64,000 nt of DNA from Macrostomum hystrix (GCA_950097015.1 CATNEN010000030.1:853001-917000); one strand, 5' to 3'; counted from the first letter of the stretch, positions 34,401 to 45,358 are shown. Translations and numbers: made by a program. Notes: a model not told the origin generated them from the letters alone.

Positions 34401-36607
34401 CCCTCTGTTTCTCTGTCTCTCAATGTCTCATCCTCTCTGTTTCTGTCTCTCAATGTCTCATCCTCTCTGTTTCTCATGTCTCTCCGCTCTGTTCTGTCTC
34501 TAATGTCTCATCCCTCTGTTTCTCTGTCTCTCAATGTCTCATCCTCTCTGTTTCTCTGTCTCTCAATGTCTCATCCTCTCTGTTTCTCTGTCTCTCAATG
34601 TCTCATCCCTCTGTTCTCTGTCTCTCAATGTCTCATCTTCTCTGTTTCTCTGTCTCTCAATGTCTCATCCTCTCTGTTTCTTTGCCTTTTTGATTGTTCG
34701 CTATCTACATTTTCTGTGAATGCGCCATTACTTATCTGTCAAGTTGCTAAGTAGTATATAAGGGATGATCGTCCCGTCGCGCTTCTCCTGAACAGATAGG
34801 CGACTATCGCTACTACGGTCAATATGGACACTCTGAGCACGACAATTACGAATACGCGCGCTGCCTAACAATGGACTATACATTCTCGGCGCCTGAGCAG
34901 GAGGCCGCTCTGCGTCTTGAGTGCCTGAAATGCCGCAACTCCGCCGCCGTGTTCGACATGTCCTACTTTGGCAAACTGTTCCTGACTGGGCCCGGGTCCG
35001 CCGACGCTGTCGACTATCTGTTCTCGGCCGACACTCGCCGACCGGCTGGCAGCACCGTCTACACCTGCCTGTTGAATCAAAACGGTGGCGTTGAAGCCGA
35101 CCTGACTGTCTCAGTGTTGAAGCCCGGCTCAGAGTATTACCTGGCCATTGGCGGAGCTGCCGCTCTGTACGTTAAAGACTACCTGCTGCGGGTCATGCAG
35201 GACAGAGGCTGGTTAGCCGGTCATCGGCGTTGTCAACTCGTCGATCGCTCCGAAGATATGGCCCTCATCAGCGTCCAGGGCCCGGCTTCGCGTCGACTCC
35301 TGGCTGGACTAATCGACGGAAGCGACGGCGCCGCCTTTCTGTCAGACGAGGCCTTCCCGTTCGGCCAGTGCAGGCGGGCCAGCGTGGCGGGCAGGCCGGC
35401 TCTCCTGCTGCGCGTGTCCTTCGTTGGCGAGCTGGGCTGGGAGCTGCATGTGGCTAACGAGGACGCTCCGGCTGTCTATGACGCCATTATGGCTGCCGGA
35501 CAGCCTATTGGCGTTGTTAACGCCGGATACAGGTGATTGGTAACTCTTTGTTCGGTGTCTGCCTGCTTTTGGCTGTCTAGTCTTTGTTCACTGTCTGCAT
35601 GCGTATGATTAGCTAGTCTTTGTTCGGTGTCTTTGTCTGATTACTTAACCTTAGTTCGGTGTCTGTGTTATTCTGACTAGTCATTGTTTTCACAAAGACA
35701 AGTTCTAAGGATGAGATACAAAGTGATAAGCGTTCGCTTTTGTGTTTGCGTTCGATCAATTAGTCTTTGTTTGGCTTCCGTTCATGTTTGATTGTTCAGT
35801 CTTTGTTTGGCTTCCGTTCATGTTTGATTGTTCAGTCTTTGTTTGGCTTCCGTTCATGTTTGATTGTTCAGTCTTTGTTTGGCTTCCGTTCATGTTTGAT
35901 TGTTCAGTCTTTGTTTGGCTTCCGTTCATGTTTGATTGTTCAGTCTTTGTTTGGCTTCCGTTCATGTTTGATTGTTCAGTCTTTGTTTGGCTTCCGTTCA
36001 TGTTTGATTGTTCAGTCTTTGTTTGGTGTATTTGTGTCTGATTGACTAGTCTTATCGGCTTCAGTTTTCAGTTTTTAATTTTCCAACAGCGTCAGTCTTT
36101 GTCATCTTAAATCACTGCAGAGCCCTGGACAGCCTCAGCTGCGAGAAGGGCTACCGGCACGGCCATGTCGACCTGCGAAGCGACGACACGCCTTTAGAAG
36201 CCGGCCTCGCCTTCACCTGCAAGCTGAAGCTCCCGGACAGGCCCTTCCTCGGCCGCGAAGCTCTGGAACGTCAGCGCGCCGACGGCATTAGGAAGCGCCT
36301 AGTCTGCTTGACTCTCGACAATGTCCAGCCTGGCACGCGTCTCCATGGCAACGAACTGGTGCTGCGCAACGGCCAGCCAATCGGCTTCGTCCGACGAGCT
36401 GAGCAAGCCTACTGCCTGAGCGACGGCGCCAACGGCGTTCCCATCGCCTACGCCTACGCGGTGCATCCGAACGGCGGGCCCGTCACGCCGGACTGGCTGA
36501 AATCTGGCAATTATCAGCTAGAGCACCTGGGCCACCTGCATCCGGCACGCCTGCACCTGCGTTCGCCATTCGACCCGGATAACTTGCGCCTGCTGGGCCG
36601 CTACTGA
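25468..36607 (+). CDS. SARDH: Sarcosine dehydrogenase, mitochondrial (eight exons)
   Basis: Oxidises sarcosine to glycine in the mitochondrial matrix, giving electrons to ETF and one-carbon units to tetrahydrofolate. Exons: 25468-25568, 25709-25881, 25970-26145, 31114-31293, 32833-32956, 33041-33780, 34796-35532, 36121-36607. All junctions agree in phase and sum to 905 residues plus stop (human enzyme about 918). Exon 1 gives a basic, Ser/Thr-rich, acid-free presequence (MSWLIKSRF...). Exon 2 has the FAD motif [10 protein letters not shown] (residues 50-59) and TTWHTAG, whose His89 is the expected covalent flavin site. Exon 6 carries the DAO-type core ([20 protein letters not shown]). Exons 7-8 carry the GCV_T folate-binding half ([26 protein letters not shown]-type, [14 protein letters not shown]). 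Related dimethylglycine dehydrogenase is less likely given the closeness to sarcosine dehydrogenases. Introns 3, 4, 6 and 7 hold repeats or transposons. Confidence 0.95.
26200..26384 (+). mobile_element. SINE, 5' half, split by the MULE insertion
   Basis: B-box-like gagtttgaatc, then cgagcaagacgcttaattcc and ttcagttcaaccagccg (central domain), ending in ggcggcctccccccc. The matching 3' half resumes at 30978 with ctccccccc and then agtccatggactgaac. In intact copies in this window the poly-C is directly followed by agtccatgg, so the two halves belong to one SINE. Confidence 0.75.
26376..26384. repeat. 9-bp target-site duplication of the MULE, left copy
   Basis: ctccccccc here and again at 30978-30986. 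Intact SINE copies have this poly-C stretch only once. Nine bases is the usual MULE duplication length. Low complexity lowers the certainty. Confidence 0.6.
26394..26530. repeat. left inverted end, 16-bp tandem units
   Basis: Units such as gtttgccagccgagag, gttgccagccggaac and gttgccagccagaag, about eight copies. The reverse complement appears at 30850-30977. Confidence 0.85.
26531..27450. other. MULE non-coding 3' region
   Basis: Lies between the left inverted end and the transposase stop. AT-rich, with no domain-bearing frame. Confidence 0.45.
28287..29212 (+). mobile_element. solo LTR, 926 bp, in the MULE transposase
   Basis: Begins tgttgtaccgg and ends ctcactaca (TG...CA), flanked by gaag at 28283-28286 and 29213-29216. 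It interrupts the MULE frame between DGTFDAS and PTLFAQ. It contains a TATA-like ttttata at 28715-28721 and no coding region, as expected after LTR-LTR recombination. The strand is assigned from the TATA element and is uncertain. Confidence 0.8.
28715..28721 (+). promoter_or_regulatory. TATA-like element of the solo LTR
   Basis: ttttata in a GC-rich context (ctttccttttataggc), roughly mid-LTR. Confidence 0.4.
29753..30849. other. MULE non-coding 5' region
   Basis: Lies between the zinc-finger start and the right inverted end. It contains a C-rich block (30060-30180). Nothing else was recognised. Confidence 0.45.
30850..30977. repeat. right inverted end, 16-bp tandem units
   Basis: ggctggcaaacctctc and ggctggcaaccttcc units, the reverse complement of the 26394-26530 cluster, ending cctcgta. 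Confidence 0.85.
30978..31088 (+). mobile_element. SINE, 3' half, split by the MULE insertion
   Basis: ctccccccc, then agtccatggactgaacagct, cgcctttgcattgctgcggctg, and ctggcccaactgggctag with gtaatttc, the 3' module of the local SINE. It ends just before the acceptor of SARDH exon 4. Confidence 0.75.
31305..32748. repeat. 21-bp minisatellite in SARDH intron 4, about 68 copies
   Basis: The unit is ggaatgggtgtgacagctg plus aa/ag. From about 32120 rightward a second family (ggaatggatttaacagttg) takes over. Units of both kinds meet in the middle. Confidence 0.95.
33800..34682. repeat. 32-bp pyrimidine-rich minisatellite in SARDH intron 6, about 27 copies
   Basis: The unit contains tctctgtctctcaatgtctc and then atcctctctgtt. 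The sense strand is mostly C/T. It starts 20 bp after the exon 6 donor. The exon 6 frame runs on into it, which is an artefact. Confidence 0.95.
35755..36032. repeat. 36-bp minisatellite in SARDH intron 7, about 7.5 copies
   Basis: The unit contains gttcagtctttgtttggctt followed by ccgttcatgtttgatt. The preceding 200 bp hold diverged copies of agtctttgttcggtgtct, apparently the source. Confidence 0.93.
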
Positions 36608-37314
36608 ATTGGACTCGACAATACAAACACCCAAATAACATTCTTCCAGATCCTCAGACAGTTATGAGAAACGTTTTTTGTTCTTTCTACGTCCTCAAAA
36701 ATTTTACGAAATCCTTCCATTAAGAAAATATACACTTTTAATGATTCTTTCTTAATATTCACCTTGAATAGCAATCGTGATCAGTAGTGTGAATAGGACA
36801 TTAGCATATTTTTAAACGACCAATAATCTTTTTTGGAGAGAAATAGTACATTTTCAGATATCCTTAATGAACTTTTCAAATCTATATTTTTCAATATTTA
36901 CTCTGCTCTAAGCCTTTTTTGTTTGTTTTACCGGTATAGTTTCTTGGACTTTTCCGGTGTTTTACGAAACGTTGTCTTTATATCTTTCACGACCGGTTCT
37001 CGTTGAATGACGTGGTTTTTTTATTAAAAACTCCATTATTTTCCATTATAGTAGTGTGTTTTCTGTGGCTGTTTGAATTGTTTTTTTCTGCAATGCCCTC
37101 ATCAATTGAAGTCAAGCATTATATTATTGGTTGAGCTGGTTTCTGCAATTCGCTTTTGTTCCATATTTTTTCTTGCTTTGCTTTTGTCACAATACAAAGA
37201 AACTGGAGGTTGTTTTTCTTCCAGTTGCCTGATTCAAATATTATTGATTGTTTATTTTGCGTGTTTTACTTCTTACTACTAGCGGAAAGTAAATGTCACA
37301 GATTTACAATCTAG
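36608..37314. other. 3' flank of sarcosine dehydrogenase
   Basis: AT-rich. No canonical aataaa was found. An attaaa lies at about 37023. Nothing else recognised. Confidence 0.4.
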
Positions 37315-39215
37315 GAAGGACATATTAGAATCTCGAGAAACTCGACAATATAGTCAACAAGAATCGAGTCAATATTCTTGGTTCTTCGACTTTATGAATC
37401 TAGTCAATAGTCTTGGTTCTTCGACTTTATGAATCTAGTCAATAGTCTTGGTTCTTCGACTTTATGAATCTAGTCAATAGTCTTGGTTCGTCGACTTCTT
37501 GAATCTAGTCAATAGTCTTGGTTCGTCGACTTTATGAATCGAGTCAATAGTCTTGGTTCGTCGACTTTATGAATCTAGTCAATAGTCTTGGTTCGTCGAC
37601 TTCTTGAATCTAGTCAATAGTCTTGGTTCGTCGACTTTATGAATCGAGTCAATAGTCTTGGTTCGTCGACTTCTTGAATCTAGTCAATAGTCTTGGTTCG
37701 TCGACTTTATGAATCCAGTTGAAATTCTTGGTTCGTCGACTTTATGAATCCAGTTGACATTCTTGGTTCGTCGACTTTATGAATCCAGTTGACATTCTTG
37801 GTTCGTCGACTTTATGAATCCAGTTGACATTCTTGGTTCGTCGACTTTATGAATCCAGTTGACATTCTTGGTTCGTCGACTTCTTGAATCTAGTCAATAG
37901 TCTTAGTTCGTCGACTTTATGAATCCAGTTGACATTCTTCATTCGTCGACTTTATGAATCGAGTTGACATTCTTGATTCGTCGACTTTATGAATCGAGTC
38001 AATATTCTTGGTTCGTCGACTTCTTGAATCTAGTCAATAGTCTTGGTTCGTCGACTTTATGAATCGAGTCAATAGTCTTGGTTCGTCGACTTCTTGAATC
38101 TAGTCAATAGTCTTGGTTCGTCGACTTTATGAATCCAGTTGACATTCTTGGTTCGTCGACTTTATGAATCCAGTTGACATTCTTGGTTCGTCGACTTCTT
38201 GAATCTAGTCAATAGTCTTAGTTCGTCGACTTTATGAATCGAGTTGACATTCTTGATTCGTCGACTTCTTGAATCTAGTCAATATTCTTTGTTCGTCGAC
38301 TTCTTGAATCGAGTCAATATTCTTGGTTCTTCGAATTTATGAATCCAGTTGACATTCTTGGTTCGTCGACTTTATGAATCCAGTTGACATTCTTGATTCG
38401 TTGACTTTATGAATCCAGTTGACATTCTTGATTCGTCGACTTTATGAATCCAGTTGAAATTCTTGGTTCGTCGACTTTATTAATCGAGTCAATATTCTTG
38501 GTTCTTCGACTTTATGAATCGAGTCAATATTCTTGGTTCGTCGACTTTATGAATCCAGTTGACATTCTTGGTTCGTCGACTTTATGAATCGAGTTGACAT
38601 TCTTGGTTCTTCGACTTTATGAATCTAGTCAATATTCTTGGTTCTTCGAATTTATGAATCTAGTCAATATTCTTGGTTCTTCGAATTTATAAATCCAGTT
38701 GACATTCTTGGTTCGTCGACTTTATGAATCGAGTTGACATTCTTGGTTCTTCGACTTTTAGAATCGAGTTGACATTCTTGATTCGTCGAATTTATAAATC
38801 CAGTTGACATTCTTGGTTCTTCGACTTTTAGAATCGAGTTGACATTCTTGATTCGTCGAATTTATAAATCCAGTTGACATTCTTGGTTCTTCGACTTTTA
38901 GAATCGAGTTGACATTCTTGGTTCGTCGACTTTATGAATCTAGTCAATATTCTTGGTTCTTCGACTTTATGAATCTAGTCAATATTCTTGGTTCGTCGAC
39001 TTTATGAATCTAGTCAATAGTCTTGGTTCTTCGACTTTATGAATCTAGTCAATATTCTTGGTTCTTCGACTTTATGAATCTAGTCAATATTCTTGGTTCT
39101 TCGACTTTATGAATCTAGTCAATATTCTTGGTTCTTCGACTTTATGAATCTAGTCAATAGTCTTGGTTCGTCGACTTCTGGAATCGAGTTACTCTTGGTT
39201 CGTCTAATTCATAAA
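37315..39215. repeat. 35-bp minisatellite, about 54 copies
   Basis: The unit contains gactttatgaatctagtcaa and tagtcttggttcgtc. Variant blocks (tctagtcaata, gagtcaata, ccagttgacat) alternate, giving a patchwork of subfamilies. Confidence 0.95.
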
Positions 39216-40105
39216 TCGAGACAATATTCATCATTTATAAAAAAAATTTGACAAGGCAACATGATTGATTCGTCCACTTTTCAAATAATATCATTTTACG
39301 AGTAGAAATTACAGTTTTTTCGAGTTTTAATCACTGAAGCGGCAGAATTAAATTAAGCCGAAATTTTCGTTTCGTTAATAATGATGCGCTTTTAAAAAGA
39401 AAAGATTTTCGTTTCGTTTTATGTTTTCGTCCTAGACAGCTAGTCCGCTATATAACAAATATATTTGCGTGCCATGCTTAATTATAGTAATGGTAGAGTT
39501 TAAGAGGCTGGGGACAACCCATTGTATTGCGGCTGAGGTATAGAGAGCCTCTTGTCTGAGGCATGCGGCTTTAATGATCAGTTTATTGTAGTTATGGCCT
39601 AGGCCAATAGATCATACGAGTATGTAGAGTTTGTGTACTAGTAGTCTAGAGGCCAGAGCCAAAGATTATAAAAGCAGTCAGCAGACTATAAAGGTCTAGA
39701 GCCCGACAGCTACTGTCAAACCAGCTCAAACCCTCCTCAACTTACTGCCAACCCCAGTTCCTCACCTCATGGTGCATATTGGTTGCCAGGGCCGGTGCCT
39801 GCCCAATCCTTCCACCCTTCTCTCTCTCTCTCTCTCTCGCAAATCTGTGCAAAGAAGAGTTCTTCTCTGTGTGAGAGAGAGAGACCCTTAATGGCATTGC
39901 ATTTCTCGTCAGAGGTACGGCTTTTCATTATAAAAAAAGAAAAGAAAACTGCACTCGCGCAAAAAGCTGATAGAGAAAAGAATTAAGAGGCTTGTGTAAG
40001 GTTGGCAAGCATCGTCTTGGCCGAAACCAGACTCACTCGGGACCGAAACTTCGTTCGAGTTTCGAATCTCTCAGCTATAACTTGGCCGTTGGTCGGAACC
40101 ATAGG
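39216..40105. other. upstream region of the LRRC74-like gene
   Basis: Contains a ct-repeat near 39820 and, upstream, a TATA-like element. No other feature is supported. Confidence 0.45.
39667..39674 (+). promoter_or_regulatory. TATA-box-like sequence
   Basis: tataaaag, with a second actataaagg 20 bp on. It lies about 430 bp before the ATG of the LRRC74-like gene. It could be that gene's core promoter or part of an unrecognised element. Confidence 0.35.
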
Positions 40106-43100
40106 ATGACATCAGCTGTGGACAGTCTGGTGCAGGACAGCGGACTAGAAGCGGCGTCCGGCGAGGGTCAATCCGGCCTAGTTGGCATGGAGACCGGTCA
40201 CGACGAAGCGAAGACGCCTCCGCCGGCGCCGGCTTCAGCGGCCTTCATGACGGAGACGCCGGCGGAGGGGAGCGGCGAAGGAGAAGAGCGCGACGCCGAG
40301 GTTTGTGTTGATTTTGAGTTGGGATAACGCTATATTGAATACAAAATCGGCAAAAACTGATCTTTTGAGACAATGGGATCAAAGATAGATGGATCAGTGA
40401 TAGTGGGATCAGAATGAGTGGGGTCAGAATGAGTGGGATCAGAGATTGTGGGATCAGAATGAGTGGTGTCAGAATGAGTGGGACCAGAGATTGTGGGATC
40501 AAAGAGAGTGGGATCAGAGATTGTGGGATCAGAATGAGTGGTGTCAGAGATTGTGGGATCAGAATGAGTGGGATCAAAGAGAGTGGGATCAGAGATTGTG
40601 GGATCAGAATGAGTGGGATCAAAGAGAGTTGGATCTGAATGAGTTGGATCAAAGAGAGTGGGATCAGAATTAGTGGGATCAAGGATTGTGGGATCAGAAT
40701 GAGTGGGATCAAAGAGAGTTGGATCTGAATGAGTTGGATCAAAGAGAGTGGGATCAGAATTAGTGGGATCAGAGATTGTGGGATCAGAATGAGTGGGATC
40801 AAAGAGAGTGGGATCAGAGATTGTGGGATCAGAATGAGTGGGATCAAAGAGAGTTGGATCTGAATGAGTTGGATCAAAGAGAGTGGGATCAGAATTAGTG
40901 GGATCAAGGATTGTGGGATCAGAATGAGTGGGATCAAAGAGAGTTGGATCTGAATGAGTTGGATCAAAGAGAGTGGGATCAGAATTAGTGGGATCAAGGA
41001 TTGTGGGATCAAGGATAGTGAAATCAAGGAGAGTGGGATTAAGGATAGTGGGATCAAATATAGGGTATCAGAGATTGTGGGATCACAGATCAGAGAGAAT
41101 AAGGTCAGAGGTTATAAAAAAGTGGGATCAAAAAGAAAATGTGGGGGATTGTAGAGGATAGGATAAGTTTACGTAGAGAAACAGAACAGAAAATCTCACA
41201 TCTGCGATTCCTTGGGCCCCTAAAAACTTTGAAGGCCCATCCAGACGAGCCCCATCCACACAGCGACTTGGACACCATCCAGGAGGACACCACGCTAGAG
41301 AAGGCCGAGGAGGAGGATGACGCGGCCGAAGATGCAGACGATGCCGAGGCTGACGAAGTGCCGCCTCCGGCAGCTCCGTCCGAGGTCGCCGAGTCGCGGC
41401 CGGGCAGTCGTCGCAGCTTGAAGCCGCCCTCCGCCTCGGCCGATCGGGTCAGGCGCGAGCCGACGATCGAGTCGCTGCTGGAGAACGAAGAGCTCTGGGA
41501 CACGGACCTAGAGGACGAATTCCCCGAGGCCGCGCACGCTGCCGACCTGCACGACACCACCGGCCGGAGTCTGTACCGCAGCTTCTGCGAGCGCCTAGGC
41601 ACCGTGCCAGTGAAGTACTTCCTTAAGCACATCACGGACACGAAGCTCGTGATGCGCTATCACGGCTTGGGTCCCATTGGCACCCGGGCCATCGCCAAGC
41701 CGCTGTCAATCAACCTGACCATCACTGTGCTGGACCTCACCGGCAACTGGATGGAGCCGGAGGGCGGCCTGGCCATGGCCAAGATGCTGGAGGAGAACAG
41801 CTACATCACCCAGCTGTCCCTGGCCGATAACAAGCTGTGCGCCGAGGGCGCGGCCCAGATCTGCCGGGTGCTGCAGTCGAACAGCGCCTCGGTGGCCCAG
41901 TTGTCGCTGGCTGGCAACGAAATCGGCGACTCGGCCGCCGACGCGCTCTTCGACATGCTGGCGAACAACCGGACTTTGGTGACGCTCGATCTGTCGCGTA
42001 ACCGTCTCGGCAGCGATGCGGCCGCTCGCCTGGGCGCCGGCATCGCCCTCAACGACTATCTGGAGGAGCTGGATCTCAGCGGCAACTGGATCTCCGGCCA
42101 GGGCGCCGTGGAGCTGGCTCAGGGCATTCGGGAGAGCTTCCGGTTGAAAAAGTGCAACCTGGCCTGGAACGGCTTGGCCGAGGAGGGCGGCCGCGCTGTC
42201 GCCGACATGCTTCGCGGCAACCAGGCTCTGCAGGAGCTCAACATCGAGGGCAACCGGCTTAACGATGTCGCCGCGGTTGCTATTGGCAACGCGGTTGCCG
42301 GCAACGAGACTCTGCTGGAGCTGCGCATGGGCAACAATTTTCTGTACACCACCGCGCTGCTGCAGGTAAGCCATGGTACTTGCACCTGCTTCTACTTACT
42401 TTAAAACGATTGAATTTAGTCGAAATTTATGCCGAAATTTACTCAGAATCAGCTCAATCTACTCAAGCTACTCAGAATCAGCTCAATCTATTGAGAATCT
42501 ATCCAGTTCAGAATCCGAAATCTGCTCAATCTACTCAGAATCAGCTCAATCTATTGAGAATCTATCCAGTTCAGAATCCGAAATCTGCTCAATCTACTCA
42601 GAATCTGGTCAATCTTCTTAGAATTTGCTCAATCTACTCAGAATCAGCTCAATCTACTCCGCAATCTGCTCAATCTACTTAGTATCTGGTCAATCTTCTT
42701 AGAATCTACTCCATCTACTCAGAATCTACTCGGAATATATACTCAGATTCTACCAAGCATTTATCCAAAATCTACTCAGAAATCTTCTCAATCTATTGAG
42801 AATCTATCCAGTCCAGAATCTACTGAAAATGAACTCAATCTACTCCTAATCTAATCGGAATATACTCAGATTCTACTCAATCTACTCAGAATCTATCCAG
42901 AATCTAATCAATCTACTCCGAAATTTACTCAAAATATACTTAATCTACGAGCGTACTACTCCAACTCGTACTCTAGAATCACCACAACCCAAGTTAGCTA
43001 GATACAGCCCTTTAAACCTACCGAAATAAACTAACCCCTGCCGCTGCCAGGTGGTGAAGGCCATCGTGTCTTCCGAGACAACGCCGCTAACCTTCCTATC

Positions 43101-43533
43101 ATTCAAAGACATCCCGGTTGAGTACGAGTTCGTCAAGACGGTCGAACAGCAGATGCGTAGAATCAGCCGCGACTTCCGCTGCGAGCATGGCCCGGTGCTC
43201 CGGGTCGGCAACACTCGGGACGATTTGAAAAAGCCGGCCATAGACATTAGGAGCCCGATTGTGCTACTGCGCGAGCACATTCTCATCAACGATTTCAGAT
43301 TCGTCGAACGCCTGGCAGCTTTGGACGGCCAGGGCACTGGCACAGTGACGCTGGATCAGTTCGCGGCTGTCATGGACGAGATGAAGATACCCTACTATCG
43401 CAGCCAGCTACCTGAGATGGTGGCCAAGCTGGACAAACTGGGCAATGGCAGCATCTACTATGCGGACTTCATGCCGCCTGAGAGACCCAGGAGGGAGTCG
43501 GCCATGATAAGGTCGCGCGGAGCCTTGACTTGA
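40106..43533 (+). CDS. LRRC74-like leucine-rich repeat protein with degenerate EF-hands
   Basis: Exons 40106-40300, about 41190-42365 (41235 is an alternative start) and 43051-43533. Phases are 0 throughout, giving about 617 residues. The N-terminal 200 residues are acidic and disordered (EEEDDAAEDADDAEADE). Residues about 222-450 hold some eight ribonuclease-inhibitor-type LRRs (LDLTGNWM, LSLADNKL, LSLAGNEI, LDLSRNRL, LDLSGNWI, CNLAWNGL, LNIEGNRL, LRMGNNFL). The last exon carries LTFLSFKDIPVEYEF and two EF-hand-like loops (DGQGTGTVTLDQ, DKLGNGSIYYAD). Both loops lack the position-12 Glu, so calcium binding is doubtful. LRR plus EF-hand tail is the layout of LRRC74A/B. The role is not established, so I infer a cytoplasmic scaffold. 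The donor of exon 1 is gag/gtttgt. Both introns hold tandem repeats. Confidence 0.85.
40365..41065. repeat. 15-bp minisatellite in LRRC74-like intron 1
   Basis: Units such as gtgggatcagaatga, gtgggatcaaagaga and gtgggatcagagatt are combined into longer repeated blocks of about 180 bp (for example 40635-40735 and 40855-40955). This is a higher-order pattern. Confidence 0.92.
42410..42955. repeat. degenerate ctcaatctactcagaatc repeats in LRRC74-like intron 2
   Basis: Short words (ctcaatctactcagaat, ttgagaatctatccag) recur. A 63-bp block is duplicated at 42475-42600. The rest is diverged. Confidence 0.85.
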
Positions 43534-43611
43534 GGCTAGTGGCATTGTACAATATTCTAATATTAACTGAGTAGGACTAATCAGGCTTTTACGAATGTGT
43601 TCTGAATGTTG

Positions 43612-43933
43612 TAGCAGAGGTTGTAGCCTAGTGGTTAGGGCGTCGGACTCACGACTTGAAGGTCGGGGGTTCGATTCCCGACTCCCCTGAACAATTTGTG
43701 TCCTTTAGCAAGACACTTAACTCTGCATTGCTTCAGTTCACCCAGCTGTTAAATGGGTACCAGCAGCAGCTGGGATAATTGAAGGTGGGTGTGGCGTCCC
43801 CCCAGTCCATGGACTGAACAGCTGTACGCAGCCTTCAGATGCGCCGCGCATTAGCTGCGGCTGTGCTGTCGGCTGCACATCTGACCCAATTGGGGCAGGT
43901 GTAATCAATTATTATTATTATTATTATTATTAT
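43612..43933 (+). mobile_element. full-length tRNA-derived SINE with 10-bp target duplication
   Basis: Head with A box (tagcctagtgg) and B box (ggttcgattcc). Then the conserved central domain (ttagcaagacacttaactc, cagttcacccagctgttaaa, gggtacc), a 3' module with the palindrome cagtccatggactg, and an (att)n tail. The flanks are ctgaatgttg at 43602-43611 and 43934-43943, an exact 10-bp duplication. The central domain resembles the Nin-DC domain of eumetazoan SINEs. The copy is intact, so the family moved fairly recently. Confidence 0.9.
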
Positions 43934-43974
43934 CTGAATGTTGAATTTTGATTGGTTCGCAAATTGGAATTCCG

Positions 43975-44180
43975 GATTTTAGTCACGTCAGGACTTGATT
44001 TTTATTGTAGAAAGACTCAAATATCCACATTTTTTTCTGTATCAACAAGTCGTCATGAAAATTTAGAACACGGCCTAAAATTTTCCACTCTATCAGATGA
44101 AACAACTTCCAGAATGGCAGAACGTCGGCATCGTCGAGAAATTCAACTATTCTCGGCGGGGTGTCTGTTGGCAAAAACCA
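43975..44180 (+). repeat. dispersed repeat family X, copy B
   Basis: cagatgaaacaac, then gtcggcatcgtcgagaaatt and ctattctcggcggggtgtc, parallel to the other copies. The nearby upstream words also align. Confidence 0.5.
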
Positions 44181-44275
44181 CTAATACGAGTATAGTCTTA
44201 AATTTTCTGCTCACAAAATTTCATTGGGGATTATATTGTTCATTTATATATTACTGAGCCAATTAAACATTCAGA

Positions 44276-44572
44276 CGGAGGTTGCAGTCTTGTGGATTCG
44301 CGACTTGAAGGTCGGGGGTTCGATTCCTGACTCCACTGGAACAATTTGTATCCTTTAGCAAGACACTTAACTCTGCATTGCTTCAGTTCACACAGCTGTT
44401 AAATGGGTACCAGCATTAGGTGGGGTAATTGAGGGTGGGGCGTCCCCCCAGTCCATGGACTGAACAGCCGTACGCAGCCTTCAGATGCGCCGCGCAATAG
44501 CTGCGGCTGTGCTGTCGGCTGCACGTCTGTCAAAATCGGGGCCAGGTGTAATCAATTGTTTTTTTATTTTAT
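44276..44572 (+). mobile_element. tRNA-derived SINE, near full length
   Basis: Same modules as the copy at 43612, with a shortened head (ggaggttgcagtcttgtgg), B box ggttcgattcc, central domain, the palindrome agtccatggact, then gtaatcaattgttttttt. The tail is T-rich rather than (att)n. Confidence 0.85.
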
Positions 44573-44587
44573 AACTATTTTTACTGA

Positions 44588-44850
44588 TGAACCGATATGG
44601 ATTGGCCATAGATAATATGGATTGGCCATAGATAATATGGATTGGCCATAGATAATATGGATTGGCCATAGATAATATGGATTGGCCATAGATAATATGG
44701 ATTGGCCATAGATAGTATGGATTGGCCATAGATAATATGGATTGGCCATAGATAATATGGATTGGCCATAGATAATATGGATTGGCCATAGATAATATGG
44801 ATTGGCCATAGATAATATGGATTGGCCATAGATAATATGGATTGGCCGCT
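44588..44850. repeat. 20-bp minisatellite, 13 copies
   Basis: The unit is ggattggccatagataatat, virtually invariant (one ata/gta change). It ends inside copy C of the dispersed repeat. Confidence 0.95.
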
Positions 44851-45035
44851 GCATATCTCGACGATGCTGACGTCGAACGGCTTTGAAAGGTAGTTTTCAT
44901 CGTAAAGGACGGAAAGTAGATTTTGAATTGGTGGACTTTCACGAAAATCGGTCATTCGGTTTGGGAGCTGTCGTGAAGTAGGCAGTGGGTATTTGAAATA
45001 CCCTTGTGGTCTTTCCACATGGATAAAATGACATG
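44851..45035 (-). repeat. dispersed repeat family X, copy C
   Basis: On the minus strand: tttcaaatacccactgccta, cagctcccaaaccgaatgac, cgattttcgtgaaagtccac, tttacgatgaaaactac, gacgtcagcatcgtcgagat. This is the longest copy, with the 20-bp minisatellite attached at its 3' end. Confidence 0.65.
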
Positions 45036-45358
45036 GTATTTCCTGTTAGTTTGCCCACTTTCTTTTGTTTTTTTGTAAAAACTTTGTTGAGTTTAAATTA
45101 ACTTATCAATTAGAGGCAGATTTTCAGTCTGTTAGTGGCTACCATCTGTCTTATTTTTTACTTTTTAATAATCAAACGGTCTTTTTCGTTTTTCGTTACT
45201 TTACTGTGATGGCAAGAATAATGCCTAGCTAAAGCTGAATTTTTCTTTGCAATGCAGCAAAACTTTCTTTCTTGTTTGCATGTAGCAAATACTCGATTTT
45301 AGGGTCATTCGATTCTTATTATTCTGCAGTTCCTTGATCAAGATCTGATTCCATGATG
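45036..45358. other. spacer, nothing recognised
   Basis: AT-rich unique sequence. Confidence 0.45.

Noticed and set aside
33781-34754. Extension of the SARDH exon 6 frame into [16 protein letters not shown] repeats
   Set aside because: Exon 6 ends at a donor at 33780 and exon 7 starts at 34796 in matching phase; the repeat is intronic.
41706-42374. 222-codon minus-strand frame
   Set aside because: Antisense shadow of the LRR exon in GC-rich DNA.
43617-43690. tRNA gene
   Set aside because: Same reason: head of the full-length SINE with target duplication.
44481-45018. Minus-strand frame ending in YYLWPIH repeats
   Set aside because: Translation of repeat family X plus the 20-bp minisatellite.
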